DNA of 64,000 bases from NCBI GenBank assembly GCA_963693305.1, contig OY855916.1, forward strand, positions 7,661,501 to 7,725,500, written 5' to 3'. Positions within the stretch are counted from its first letter, which is position 1; the number at the start of each line of letters is the position of its first letter. The notes beneath the pieces were generated by a model, which was given only the letters and a program-made list of their open reading frames with translations, was not told the DNA's origin and ran no database searches. This document shows, piece by piece, positions 10,801 to 21,010 of the stretch. The DNA comes from Meandrina meandrites. Its lineage: Eukaryota; Cnidaria; Anthozoa; Scleractinia; Meandrinidae. The position numbers were made by a program, and so were the translations under genes.

Positions 10801-13677
10801 TAGGGATAGGGATAGGGTCATCTATAATAGATGTTATAGTAAGACAGTCAGTTAAATGATTAAATTTTTCGGGAGTTTGACGGATCAGCGTGGTGATGTA
10901 GTGGTGAGAGAATGATGCTAGCATGCCAGAAGTTCCGAGTTCGATTCTGGGTGCTAACATGCAGTCTTCATTTTTCTTTTTAGTAGAAAAAAAATGTCGA
11001 TGATAGTGAAAAAATTCAAGTATCACTAAACTGGCATCGCTTGCTTACGAAAGAGAAAATTGCCCCGGCGTTTACTTGAGCTCGGTGCCTGTTCTTTGCC
11101 CGGAGTGAAATCGAGAAAATACTTTGAACTTAAATAGAATTAAATTTGTATACGTGACAAAGTAGTCACTTTCCTCTGCAGTCACTTTCGTATTTAATGT
11201 GATGTGTGCTTGTTTCTTTACAGACCTTTCAAAGATAATCAACGCTTGCAGCAAAACGATGCAACTTTAAACGAGACAAGCTACTCTGAGTTCAAAACCA
11301 AACTTGAAGCTTGGCAGTTCTACCAGTTCAAAACACAACATCCGCTGGATAAATGGACAGTTAGTTCACTTCCTAATCTGTATTTCACAGATATGTAATT
11401 TGAGCCAGTATGAAGTTGAACATTTCTTCTGGTATTATATGCGTCACTGATTCAGTGTCGCTGGCTCCGAAATGAGAATGTGATTTACGTTCTTTCAAAC
11501 TATCAAGAGGATTGTGTACATTGCATTTGTTTTGGTGTAAATAGAAGAATCGTTTCTTCATGTAATAAAGTAAGTTATTATGGCAAAACGAAGTGTTTTT
11601 TGTATACATTCTCGACATATAGTTGTTAGCACAAATTTGCTCATAGTCAAAACGAGCACAGTGTTAGTTTGTTGTTGAGTGAAACTAGTCACGTGGAAAA
11701 CTAACACCAATCGTCATTTCATGAATACTTCCCCGCTTGGCACCAGTTCCATATATTCCGGCGCTTGGCGCTGGTTTCATATTTTTCGCGCTTGGCACCA
11801 GTTCCATATTTTCCCGCGCTTGGCGCTGGTTCCATGTTTTCACGCCCTTTACACCAGTTACATGTTTTAGTACATGGTACTGGTTCCATATTTTTCCTCG
11901 CTTGGCGCTGGTTCCATGTTTTCCCGCCCTTTACACCAGTTACATGTTTTAGTACATGGCACTGGTTCCATATTTTTCCGCGCTTGAAGCTGGTTACGTC
12001 TTTTTCATCGGTAGCCGCTGGTTACATGTTTTCCCGCGCTCAGCGCTGGTTACGTGTTTTTCCGTGCTTAGCGCTGGTTACGTGTTTTTCCGCGCTTGGC
12101 GCTGGTTACGTGTTTTTCCGCGCTTGGCGCTGGTTACGTGTTTTTCCGCGCTTGGCGCTGGTTGCGTGTTTTCCCGCGGTTAGCAAAAGTAACACGTTTT
12201 CCCACCCTTTACACTAGTTGCATGCTTTCATTAGGTACTTGGCACTGGTTACATGTTTTCCCGCGGTTGGCACTCATTGTATGTTTTTGCTTTGAGCTGT
12301 GACCAGTTTATTGCATTTTTCCAGACTCGTCCGCAGTGTCTCAGTTGTGCCTAGCAAGAGCGAGAGTCGAGGGAGAATGGGTCGATTTGGGGACGCGGAC
12401 GGGATGGTAGGAAGGAAGAAGAAGAGCGAGGAAGTCAGAAAGTTTGTTGAACAGTCGAAACGTTAGTACAGACAGTTTTTCTTACAGTTTTTGTGCTAGG
12501 TGATTTGGACATAAACATCAAGAAAATAGAACTGAACCAAGTCGATCGTTCTTACTTGATAATGAAGAAGAGATGTGAAGTAGCACTTATGATCTTTAAA
12601 TTCCGCATACATGAATTCATATCCCTGTTCTCTTGGAAGAGGGTAGATGAACTGAAAAAAAAACCCAGAAGTCAGGCATTTATAATAGAAATAAAACGCA
12701 GTTAATTAAACGCTGCTCCTGTTGAAACTAATAGTAAATGCTATAGACGTCTCTCATGTCTACGCAAATAGAGTTTTTCACGGTTTCTGGTATTGTGTTG
12801 TCATCTTTGTTGTACGGCAAACGCAGCAAAAATAACAATAGATGTAAATGGGAAAAGTTGGGAGTTCAAATGCCCAATTATTTCAGGAAGATGAACGTCT
12901 AAAATGTTTAGCAAACCTTTAGAAAACCTTAACTGCGGAATTCCCAGCGAGATTAAAGCGGTTTTCACTTGAGTGTCAAAAATAAGTCGTGTTTGCTTTG
13001 GTTTTGTAGTACTCCCGGGGCAGTTAGTAATTGGTTGAGAAAGTTTGCGCCGGCGCGACTTTTGCTTTGAAATAATTTTAATTGGTTCGATGGATTTTGT
13101 CTCTTCTGATTGGCCAGATTGATCAGAAAATTCTTTTACTTGGTGAATTAATTGGTGAATTGTTTGACATTAAATTCTCCCAGGCCACTACTTCGACTCA
13201 TTTACTGTTAATTTTTACGATGTTTGTCCCTCCAACCAAGAAGGCTTCAAACACCGTGAAAAGGTCTATTCAATCAACAGACAATATAATAACATCTTCT
13301 GGGTTTATACCTACCAGAGGGAACTTCAGAAATCGCTCTTCCATTCTGTCATACACGTTACTCTACAAGCCAAACAAAATTCATGATTAATCGTGTCAGT
13401 GATGTTAAAAGACCTCTGAAAAAGCACAAATAACTCCTCAAATAACTTCCACTTGATTTCTGAAATACAGTGGAACCCTGCTTTACAACCAACACGTTAA
13501 ATTACTGATCAGGAAATCAATGGGGCTAAGTTATTTGCCTAACCGAGTCAATTAAACAATGTGAAAGTTAGCTAGAAATACAGAAACTGACTACATTGTT
13601 AATATCAACTATACACTGTTACATACTGGGATACCAGCACTGATACAGTCCTTGTCTTTGTGATATTCTCGCCAGAT
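7847..13677 (-). CDS. ATPAF1: ATPAF1-like F1-ATPase assembly factor, C-terminal exons (unit 1)
   Basis: Six minus-strand exons, in transcription order: 13627-13677, 13315-13362, 12556-12651, 8888-8954, 8734-8774 and 7847-8038 (stop at 7847-7849). All have AG acceptors and GT donors, and phases join without a shift. The joined protein follows the ATP11 domain of ATPAF1: IWREYHKDKD...IP, FIYPLPREQGYEF, GLVLMVGEVDTNEM and DAQWLAYQVQMYY match the family's IW..Y...KD, LPRREGYEFF, LMTAEMD and EAQ.LANQVQLFYA blocks. ATPAF1 is a mitochondrial matrix chaperone that holds the F1 beta subunit during ATP synthase assembly. No exon for the mitochondrial signal or N-terminal half is visible, so this copy is partial and may be a pseudogene. 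It also has PRVENAP where units 2 and 3 have TRGENAP, and SAGIP for SAVIP. A small plus-strand gene lies in the intron 8955-12555. Confidence 0.8.
8215..8346. mobile_element. MITE in ATPAF1 intron
   Basis: Degenerate inverted ends TTATTCGATGGTTTAACATA / TGTAAACCATGGATTAA, with a small 'ccccttcggggctcgg' hairpin between. Better-preserved copies are at 24078-24212, 40515-40652, 42655-42792 and 57004-57140, so the insertion predates the array. Confidence 0.6.
9637..9650 (+). promoter_or_regulatory. X-box-like site upstream of nested gene
   Basis: GAAACCTTAGTAAC matches the RFX X-box pattern (GTNRCC, 0-3 spacer, RGYAAC) with one mismatch. It lies about 220 bases before the ATG and is kept in all units (AGCAAC in units 2-4). 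Function is inferred only. Confidence 0.3.
9870..11398 (+). CDS. unrecognised small protein nested in ATPAF1 intron (unit 1)
   Basis: Three exons, 9870-9928, 10016-10186 and 11224-11398, join in frame (GTATAC, GTACAC donors; CGCAG, TACAG acceptors) to give 134 residues. I do not recognise the family. The start MGIAWSSYKSKREEKAKKKR has Gly2 and Ser6 with a following Lys/Arg cluster, the pattern of N-myristoylated, membrane-bound SH4-type N termini. The rest is hydrophilic and acidic/basic mixed, with aromatic motifs EEWKLPHKN and WQFYQFKTQHPLDKW near the C end. No membrane segment or cysteine cluster is seen. It lies on the opposite strand inside the 3.6-kb ATPAF1-like intron, with an X-box-like site upstream. 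The same exons and splice sites are kept in all four units, which supports a real gene, but no homologue was checked. Confidence 0.65.
10618..10840 (+). repeat. 111-bp tandem duplication with TTAGGG-like motifs
   Basis: Two copies (from 10618 and 10729) each end in 'ttaggttagggatagggatagggtc' followed by a palindromic atctat..atagat. Units 2 (26365-26550) and 4 (59853-60040) have related pairs. It lies in intron 2 of the nested gene. Confidence 0.7.
10881..10964 (+). mobile_element. tRNA-like SINE head
   Basis: It has an A-box-like 'tggtgatgtagtggtgagag' and a clear B-box GAGTTCGATTC with tRNA spacing, but no full cloverleaf I can fold. It is therefore a tRNA-derived repeat rather than a tRNA gene. 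The antisense frame 'RIELGTSGML' over it is a typical false protein. Copies are at 26584-26665 and 60071-60154. Confidence 0.55.
11728..12295. repeat. 28-bp minisatellite (unit 1)
   Basis: About 20 copies of a 28-bp unit containing GCGCTTGGCGCTGGTTACGT followed by GTTTTTCC. The left third is more diverged. Because 28 is not a multiple of 3, each copy shifts frame, and long frames open in all three frames; these are not genes. The array lies ~330 bases after the nested gene's stop codon. It shares its right boundary (cccaccctttaca..gttgcatgctttcat) with the unit 3 array at 45290-45890. Confidence 0.9.
12296..12555. other. unit-1-specific intron sequence
   Basis: Not found at the same place in units 2 or 4. 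Purine-rich; no gene or repeat family recognised. Confidence 0.4.
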
Positions 13678-13753
13678 CTGAAAAGCAAAACGAATTGAGC
13701 AATCAAGTAACACCGATACAATTTAGTTTCTTAAAGATTTTTGTTGAATTACA

Positions 13754-13990
13754 TAGGCCCAATGGTTATCGTGCTGGACTCAAAATCGAGTGGTCTGTGT
13801 TCAAGCTTCATTGGGTCATTGACTTGTGCTGTGTTTTTGGGCAAGACACTGTACTCTTGCAGGTGTAAAAATGGTTACTGGGGAATTGTAAGGAAAGCCT
13901 GACAGTCAAGCATCCATCCAGGAAGAGTAGCAATACCCCTAGCTGCTTCATACTTCATACATAAAGAATTTGGAGTTAAATGCCGAGTGC
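13754..13990 (+). mobile_element. tRNA-derived SINE
   Basis: The head 'ggcccaatggttatcgtgctggact' is followed by 'gtgtttttgggcaagacactgtactc' and a 'catccatccaggaagagtagc' tail. A short truncated copy of the same head is at 29270-29300 and 62760-62790. Confidence 0.65.
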
Positions 13991-14597
13991 TACACTGTGT
14001 GTAGTAGGCTCTACTTTTCTTCCCTCTTAACGATAGAAAATTAAAATTTAAAGGCTCTTTAGGCCGCCTCCTTGCGCAGCTGTGAACTGGTGAAAGCCAA
14101 CAGCTGTTTTAAAGAAAATTTGCATTTTACAAACTTTTGAGTATTCACCCTAAAACATTGTTCCGCTAGGACTTTATTCATTTAACAAAAATGCGTCACA
14201 CTGTAGCGTGACTTTCGTAAACTTTGAGATAAACAATGATAAATTGCTTTACAGCTCGTTAGACGACCATTTCAATCTCTGTAAGAAAGATACAAAGTGA
14301 AACTTCTCGAATTTACATCAGTTTGCGAAAAAAAAGTAACCGAGAGTTCCGTGCTTAACAATTAGACTACTACTCCCGAGTTCTCTTCTTTTGAGCGACA
14401 GTTGCACACAGTCCACAATCGCTTGATCGCGCTATTTCAGCGAAGAGACAACACTAGCAGCCGAGCAAATATGATTCGCGGATTTATAACAGAAACCGAC
14501 CAGGTTTATAATTGAGTGAAACAGACATCAATAGTTAAAACACGTGCCGGTACGTCCAAAGTTCCAACAATAGCTAACAATTTTGCTCAGTAATCGG
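13991..14597. other. spacer between ATPAF1-like exons and TRIM promoter
   Basis: No gene recognised. I looked here on the minus strand for upstream ATPAF1 exons and found none. An acceptor-like TTTCTTACAG on the minus strand (near 14282) is followed by a frame that stops after a few codons. Confidence 0.4.
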
Positions 14598-15262
14598 TAA
14601 TTGTGAAGAACAGCTCCCCAAACCGACTGTCGGCCGTCTCTCGGCCAACTGTCGGCCGTTTGTCGGCCGACAGTCAGCCGACAGTCGGCCGACAGACGGC
14701 CGACAAACGGCCGACAGATTTTGGCTAATGTGCAGGCCATCTGTCGGCCGTTTGTCGGCCGACAGTTGGCCAACAGTTGGTGACGTGTCGGTAACATGTC
14801 GGTAATGTGTCGGTAAGTTGTCGGTGGTTTACCTTCAGGTTTTTTCTAGATTTTCTTCAAATGCGGCTCCCGAGATGTATAATAAATTGAAAAGAAAGTT
14901 ATATCCTCTTCAGTTTGGGCAGTCACTGCTTAAAGCTGGCGTCAATGTTGCCAAAAACGACCAGAGTATTTACGCGAGTACAGCATTTCATTTTCAGCCG
15001 CCATATTGGAAAACATTATTTATACTTACATGACATACCATAAGGGTTCGCATATCAGTAAGTAGATGATGTATTACGATGAAATACAATGTTTATCTAG
15101 TCTTTAATATTGCTTTCTATGTCGGTTAACTCCGACTTTTTCTGTTCTGTTTTACAGTAAAATGTCTGTTTTGGGAAACTGTCGGTCATCTGTCGGTGGC
15201 CTGTTAGTAGCCTGTCCGCCGACAGACGGCCGACAGTCGGGTGAGGGGAGCTCTTCTTCACA
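14598..15262. mobile_element. MITE with repeated GTCGGCCGACAG motifs
   Basis: Inverted ends: TTGTGAAGAACAGCTCCCC at the left and, inverted at the right, GGGGAGCTCTTCTTCACAA. Both are followed inwards by many CTGTCGGCCG / CGGCCGACAG copies in both orientations (14630-14790, 15180-15240) that can fold into nested hairpins. It is absent from units 2 and 3 at the equivalent place. The minus-strand frame of 89 codons here is a product of the repeats. It ends ~250 bases before the TRIM start codon. Confidence 0.75.
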
Positions 15263-15414
15263 ATATAATCTGATCTGAAACGTTCGCTGAAGCTTTGATT
15301 TGTATGTCACGCTATATCCTATATCGTGACCACAATTCTAAGAATCCTTGGCTCTTTAAACAGGTTTTCTGAGAAGTATACAAAATGTCATAACATGTCA
15401 AAAACCACTATGTG

Positions 15415-15419
15415 ATTGG
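15415..15419 (+). promoter_or_regulatory. inverted CCAAT box of TRIM-NHL promoter
   Basis: ATTGG in the conserved context tgtgATTGGtcgat, 100 bases before the ATG. It is kept before all TRIM copies (31835-31839, 47667-47671) together with downstream 'cttcgtcgttttccgcctttaa', so this block is the likely core promoter and 5'UTR. Confidence 0.5.
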
Positions 15420-15514
15420 TCGATATTATCAGGCTAAAATTATCATATTCGATCAGGTCAACATTGTTGGAGGCGTTCAGAACTCCAAACCCTTCGTCGT
15501 TTTCCGCCTTTAAA

Positions 15515-17767
15515 ATGGATATACAAACCTTGCTAAACAATCTTCATGAAGAAGTATCCTGTTCAGTGTGCATGAACACATTCACTGATCCAAAACAGCT
15601 GCCATGTTTACACAGTTTTTGTCTTCACTGTCTAAACGGGATATTACGAAAAAGTGACCGCCACGATGTGATCTGCTGCCCGGAATGCAGAAGGGAAAGT
15701 AGAGTCCCCAGAAGTGGAAATCTTAACGACCTGCCGACCAACTTTCGCATCAACAGTTTGCTAGATGTCCTGGCCATCAAAGAGTGCAGTACAACGGGAG
15801 TGAAATGTAAAAATTGCGACAAAAGAAGCGCACAGAGTTTGTACTGCTTTCAGTGTTGCGGGTTCTGGTGTGATGATTGTATCACTGGCCACAACATGAT
15901 TCGAGAAAATAAAGAACACCGTGTGTTGGCGCTTAAAGACTTTCAAGACGAAGACTATGAGAAGGTTTTAAAGCGACCAGCATTTTGCCAAAAGAAGCAC
16001 CATGAAAAAGAACAGCTGAAGTTCTTTTGCAAGGACTGTGAAGTCGCCATTTGCAACACTTGTGTTGTGACACTTCACGAGGGCCACGCCAAGATAATTT
16101 TGGAAGAAGCTGCAAATGAACGCAAGTTGCAAGTGAAATCTGTAATTGAATCGCAAAGGCAAAAAGTGCAACAGAAGAGAAACGAAATCGCCAAACTCGA
16201 TAAAGCCAGTGCTCAAATTGAAGAAAGGGTCGATACCTTGAAACAAGACGCGCAGAAGTTTGCTGACAAGATGATCGGTGTCATCGAAGCCAAGAAACAG
16301 GAAATATTTAATAAAGCAGAACGTCAGGCAGCAGAGTCACTCGAGCGTCATGTAACGCAAAAGACCGAGATTGAACACCAAGTGAACACGACCCAGACAG
16401 TAATTGAACAAACTGAAACACTTTTAAAACGAAGCACAAGCGCCGAGATTGTTCAACTACACGACTCGTTAAACACGATCTTTCCAGGAGGAGTCAGTGA
16501 TAAAACAGAACAAGTCGACTGTGACCTTGAAGTTACTCGTCAATTCATTTTCGCAGAAAATGAAACATTAATGGACAAAGCAAACACTGAAGGAATCGGC
16601 GAATTTAAAACATTCCTCAACAAGACAAGTGCGCATCAATCAAGTGCCGAAGGAAAAGGAATCACTGAAGCAGTGGTTGGAATTGAAGCACACTTTGTCT
16701 TAACAACAAGAAATGCCGGGGGAGAGCAACATTACGAAGAACGCGATCGTGTCACAATGCAGATCAGGAATCGTAAAGGCCATGACGGTGCCACAATACC
16801 GCAAGTCCAAGACAACAAAAATGGAACCTACAACATCAGCTATTTTGCAAAAGAAACTGGAAAATGTGACGCATCAGGGAAGGTAAATGGTGAACATGTG
16901 TATGGCAGTCCATTTACTGTTGAAGTCAAACCCAGACAGTTCAGACCCGTGTTATCGTTTGGTCAACCCGGGTCGGATGCTGGGATGTTTAACGGGCCTT
17001 GGGGAGTGGCAGTGAATGAACGTGATGAAATTGCAGTGACTGATAGTTGGAACAATAGAATTCAGGTGTTCAGTAGTGATGGAACATTAGTAAGATCGTT
17101 TGGTACAGAGGGTGATAAACAGGGAGAATTTGACTGCCCTCGCGGGATAGCTTTTGATAAGAATGGAAATATTATAGTGGCTGACCGTAATAACCACCGT
17201 GTTCAATGCTTCAGTGAGCAGGGTGGGCACCTGAACACATTTAGTAGCAAGGGAAGTCTTGATCACCAGCTGAACGCTCCTCTCGGTTTATCCTTAGACA
17301 GTGACGGGAATGTTATTGTCGCTGACGCACACAATGAACTAATAAAGATATTTTACCCTAATGGTCAGTTTTTACGTAAAATTGGCGTGGAGGGCTCTTT
17401 CACCTTCCCCTTTCACTGTATCCAATATGACAAATATCTTATAGTGTCAGACACTGCTGAAAATTGTATTAAGGTTTGCAACAGGGATGGACATTTTCTG
17501 TACAAATTTGGAAAGAAGGGGGAGGGTGACGGGGAGTTCAATTGTCCTCGTTGCTTGTCAGTTAACAAGGCAGGACATCTGATGGTCTGTGATGCAGGGA
17601 ATCACAGAGTTCAGGTGTTTGAACTGAGTGGAAAGTTTATAACAAAGTTTGGAACAAAATGGAGCTGGATAGGAGAGTTTAATTTCCCAATGTCTACTGC
17701 AGTTCTTAGTGATGGTAGGATAGTTGTAAGTGATTACTGGAACAATCGCATCCAGATTTTTGAGTAG
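15515..17767 (+). CDS. TRIM-NHL E3 ubiquitin ligase, copy 1 (TRIM71/TRIM2-3-like)
   Basis: Single exon, 750 codons. An in-frame ATG at 15416 would add 33 residues, but the start is placed at MDIQ because the other copies start there and the upstream stretch is promoter. RING finger: C16, C19, C31, H33, C36, C39, C55, C58. B-box 1 about 98-135 and B-box 2 about 158-191 (C158, H162, C172, C175, C180, C183, H188, H191). Coiled coil about 200-330, filamin/immunoglobulin-like domain about 375-475, then six NHL repeats 478-750 (GVAV...NNRIQVF, GIAFD..GNIIVAD..NHRVQ). Two B-boxes plus filamin and NHL is the TRIM71/LIN-41 layout. Such proteins ubiquitinate targets and several bind RNA through the NHL propeller; the substrate here is unknown. 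The intronless structure suggests a retrogene-founded family. Confidence 0.95.
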   Translation: MDIQTLLNNLHEEVSCSVCMNTFTDPKQLPCLHSFCLHCLNGILRKSDRHDVICCPECRRESRVPRSGNLNDLPTNFRINSLLDVLAIKECSTTGVKCKNCDKRSAQSLYCFQCCGFWCDDCITGHNMIRENKEHRVLALKDFQDEDYEKVLKRPAFCQKKHHEKEQLKFFCKDCEVAICNTCVVTLHEGHAKIILEEAANERKLQVKSVIESQRQKVQQKRNEIAKLDKASAQIEERVDTLKQDAQKFADKMIGVIEAKKQEIFNKAERQAAESLERHVTQKTEIEHQVNTTQTVIEQTETLLKRSTSAEIVQLHDSLNTIFPGGVSDKTEQVDCDLEVTRQFIFAENETLMDKANTEGIGEFKTFLNKTSAHQSSAEGKGITEAVVGIEAHFVLTTRNAGGEQHYEERDRVTMQIRNRKGHDGATIPQVQDNKNGTYNISYFAKETGKCDASGKVNGEHVYGSPFTVEVKPRQFRPVLSFGQPGSDAGMFNGPWGVAVNERDEIAVTDSWNNRIQVFSSDGTLVRSFGTEGDKQGEFDCPRGIAFDKNGNIIVADRNNHRVQCFSEQGGHLNTFSSKGSLDHQLNAPLGLSLDSDGNVIVADAHNELIKIFYPNGQFLRKIGVEGSFTFPFHCIQYDKYLIVSDTAENCIKVCNRDGHFLYKFGKKGEGDGEFNCPRCLSVNKAGHLMVCDAGNHRVQVFELSGKFITKFGTKWSWIGEFNFPMSTAVLSDGRIVVSDYWNNRIQIFE

Positions 17768-18480
17768 ATATGACAAATTCCACCTTCTGTACATAATATG
17801 AATCTTGAAATTACTTATAGTTAGAATAAGACCACCAGAAATATTTGTCACCATTTTTAAAGCCTCGCAGGAGACATTAGCCTCAATAGGTTATCTTTAA
17901 GAAAGTCTCCATGGAGAAAGTAAAATGACAGCTGTCAGTTAAAATTTTACCCATTTGTTAGTTGTCATTATGAAGGTTGAGGGACATTAGCAGTAGAAAC
18001 TTTGGAAAATTTGTCAGCTAACCATATACAGGCCCCCTCCTAACAGTAGCCTGAGATTATACAAATATTACATTCCGTGTTTTTATTATGTAGTTTAAAT
18101 TTATTTCGAGCGTTTTGGAGTTAGAAAAACTAAGATGGTGTTGAATTTAAGTGCGATAGTTCTTGTTAGCCACTATTACTTAAAAGAAATTTACACTGCG
18201 TGTCACTGAAATATGTCAACTGAGAAACTTGTAAGCTGAACTGATTGAATGATATCTGTAACAAAACTACTTTAAATAATTTACAATAGTCTCCATATTC
18301 AGTTTTACTAAGCAGGCAATGTGCTGTTAAATTGGCTGTAAATAAACACTGGTTTATATTTAGTTCTGCAATGTAAGTAAAATTAATGTTGGGAGAATTT
18401 AGTGGCCAATAACATACAACTTTGTAATGAATGAAAAGAAAATGTAGACTGGAGTGTGAATAAATTGTACCAATTTTTCT
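17768..18480 (+). other. 3'UTR of TRIM-NHL copy 1
   Basis: Conserved after each copy. Candidate polyadenylation signals AATAAA at 18341-18346 and 18459-18464 give a 3'UTR of roughly 600-700 bases. Confidence 0.5.
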
Positions 18481-20799
18481 TAAACCTTGTTTGATATGTG
18501 AATGCTTGATGAAAACTACTGAAACAGTAGGGATGTTTATCTCGACTGCATGTATATATTGATTAGTGGTTCTAAATTAAAGTTTCTCATCATTCATCAT
18601 TATTCTTTACGCTGCTTCCTGAAGTAGAGCATTCTCCTCCCCCCCCCCCCCCCCCCCGCCAAAAAAAAAAAGAAAAAAAAAGAAACTGGAAGACATGAAA
18701 TCGAAAGTTCTGTTGAGATAGTTGGCTTTTTTTTCCTTGCTGCTGTAGCTTTGAAATTTTGATCAACTTTGATTGGAAACAAATTTAAACCTCAGATAAC
18801 TAATTTGACCTTCAACATATACAATTTGATACTGGGGTTAACCCTGCAATGGACTAGCATCCCACACAGGGAGGGAGGGGTTGCTTAATGCTATGGAAGC
18901 CGTACATAATTAATAAGCCTCAACCTGATGAGTCCCTAGGCTGGAATGCAGACTTTACTTTTTATCTTGGAAAAGTCACAGCAAGTTGCAACATTTGTTG
19001 TTGAGCAAGTGATTCTGAACTTATATGTGGGATATGGTGACATAAAACTGGACCAGAATATAATAAAACTATTCATCAAATAAGCAGTGTTTTCATTACT
19101 AACCTGTCCAATTTCTTCTGCATTTTTGTCCATAATTTTATCCAGATGCATAATGGAGCTCAGTGTCTAAAAACTGGAAGAACATTTTCACCTGTTACTT
19201 AAATTAATAACAGCATAGTGTACAGTCAGGCATAATCTAAGACTGTGAAAATCTTGACAAGTTATAACTTTGTTACAAAATCAGTTGGAAACAAATTTGT
19301 CTGGATTTACACAACCTTATGCAGGCTGCAGTCCAAATATATTGCAACCAATAGTCAAGAAACTTTAATCACCAAAATAATTGAAAAATAAAATTGTTTC
19401 CCATAACACAAGTGTCGAAGGCACAAGCTTATAGTTGGAGAAAGGGGGGAAGGGGGCGTATCTGGGGGCTTGCTCTCCTAGGAAATGTTTTACATTTTGA
19501 CTCTTTCAAGTGCAGTTTCTGGGTATTTTGGGTCAATCAGACATGAAATTGAGTGATTAGTGTTACAATAGGTAGTCTAGCATGACATTGTGTGGTGTAG
19601 TTTGTCACACGTTCCAGTTGTTAGTTGTATTACCATTATATTACATTACCTAGGTCAATAAAGACTGCTTCTTGTTCACAGACTAATGGCGTCCATATGT
19701 TGAAACAATTAGTTTGCACTAATCATTAAGTGACTAGTTAACGGGGATGACAGCTCTAACAAATGCTGTTTGACCAGAACCATGTGTACTAAAAGTCATC
19801 CTGAATATCTGGAATATCGTCCCTATTTTTTGGGAGATATTCCCCAAAAATCTTACATCATACATGTTTGTGTTACTCTCCCCTAAGATTTGTGACTTGA
19901 CAGCTCATTATTTATATTAAAATTTAAATCAAAAACTGAAAACAGTTTCCACACCTTCTGTCCATATGTAGAAGCTTCTCCTCTTCATGATAAAGGATTG
20001 TTTTCAAGAAGTGATTTCTGAATCAAAAAAGTATATTTATAAAGATAAGAAAAAGTGAAAGTTTTCCACTGGTATAATAGAGGTATAAAATATTCATTTT
20101 GGCACCTGAAGGACCAAATGAAATTTCCAACAAGAATCCTAACACTAATGTCCTCTCACACTGTTACAAGGGCCATCCATTTACATACCAAAGTATATGA
20201 TATATGGTTGAGGTAAGGCTTTACAGTATTGATAGTGAACATGTTTGTGGGCAGTGACTAGCAAAAAAATAATATTTTGAAAATGTGTGGTTCCAGAAAA
20301 TGTCCATACCCAAGAGGGGTTGTTGGAAGTCCAGGGGATTTTGGGAGGTCTTAAAATGAATTTTTCCCCCATTTGATCATCCCAATCACATCAAATCCCC
20401 AATACCCCCAGGGGTGCTGTCCCAATGGGCCACTCAAATCCAAGCACAGCCTTTTCCCTCCCCTCAAAGGTCATTGGAAATGCCAGCGTGGAAGAGAGCA
20501 TCAGACACTATTAAGGTTAAGTATGAGGCTCAACTAGAATTTTTTTCCCTTTCTTTATCATGCAGTAACACAGGCAAGGTAAAGTATTGCACCAAACAAC
20601 ATAAATTAAAAGGAAAAAAAACGAAAGAAAAAATCGAAGCAGGAAGAAAGGAAGGAACTACCCTGTGAAGAGACATCCCTTCAACCTACCTTTCTCTTCC
20701 TAACTTTTTTGCAGAGCAGAAAGGAATGAACTTTTAAAGTTAAGCCTCTCGACAATACATAATGGCTACCCTGCAAGGGAATTAAAAAATACTATGAAG
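18481..20799. other. unit 2 spacer
   Basis: Counterpart of 331-3305, without the MITE, the SINE or the 9-bp-duplication insert found in unit 1. It holds a 19-base C-run (18639-18657) next to A-runs, a SINE tail fragment (18833-18920) and sequence shared with unit 4 (for example 19000-19150 with 51170-51300, 19430-19530 with 51520-51620). No gene is recognised. Confidence 0.5.
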
Positions 20800-21010
20800 C
20801 AGTCCAGATCAAGCCCTAGCCGGGGCCACTGCATTGTGTTCTTGGACAAGACACTTTACTCTCACAGCGCCTCTCTCCATTCAGATGTATATTAAATGTG
20901 TACCAGCAAATTTTTAAATATAACCCTACACATCCCAACCTCTACACATAATTTCCATTTGTGCTTACATCCTGTAAAGATGGTGGGAATTCAATCCCAG
21001 TAATCCAAAG
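20800..21010 (+). mobile_element. SINE fragment (unit 2)
   Basis: Ortholog of 3306-3515, with 'tgttcttggacaagacactt' and 'ctctctccattcagatgta'. Confidence 0.6.

Noticed and set aside
10672..10840. Interstitial telomere (TTAGGG)n
   Set aside because: Only a few imperfect TTAGGG/ATAGGG units inside a 111-bp duplication, not an array.
10881..10964. Possible functional tRNA gene
   Set aside because: B-box is good, but no convincing acceptor stem or anticodon arm; repeated with drift, so a tRNA-derived repeat.
11765..12217. 150-codon plus-strand frame rich in ALGAGYVFF-like repeats (and frames of 140-215 codons at 45191-45974)
   Set aside because: Produced by the 28-bp minisatellite, which is open in all frames; no start context, splice sites or domain.
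14528..14797. 89-codon minus frame with repeated CRP/GRQ segments
   Set aside because: Created by the GTCGGCCG motifs of a MITE.
15416..15514. 33-residue N-terminal extension of TRIM copy 1
   Set aside because: Copies 2 and 3 have an in-frame stop or no equivalent Met, and the region overlaps the conserved CCAAT-containing promoter.
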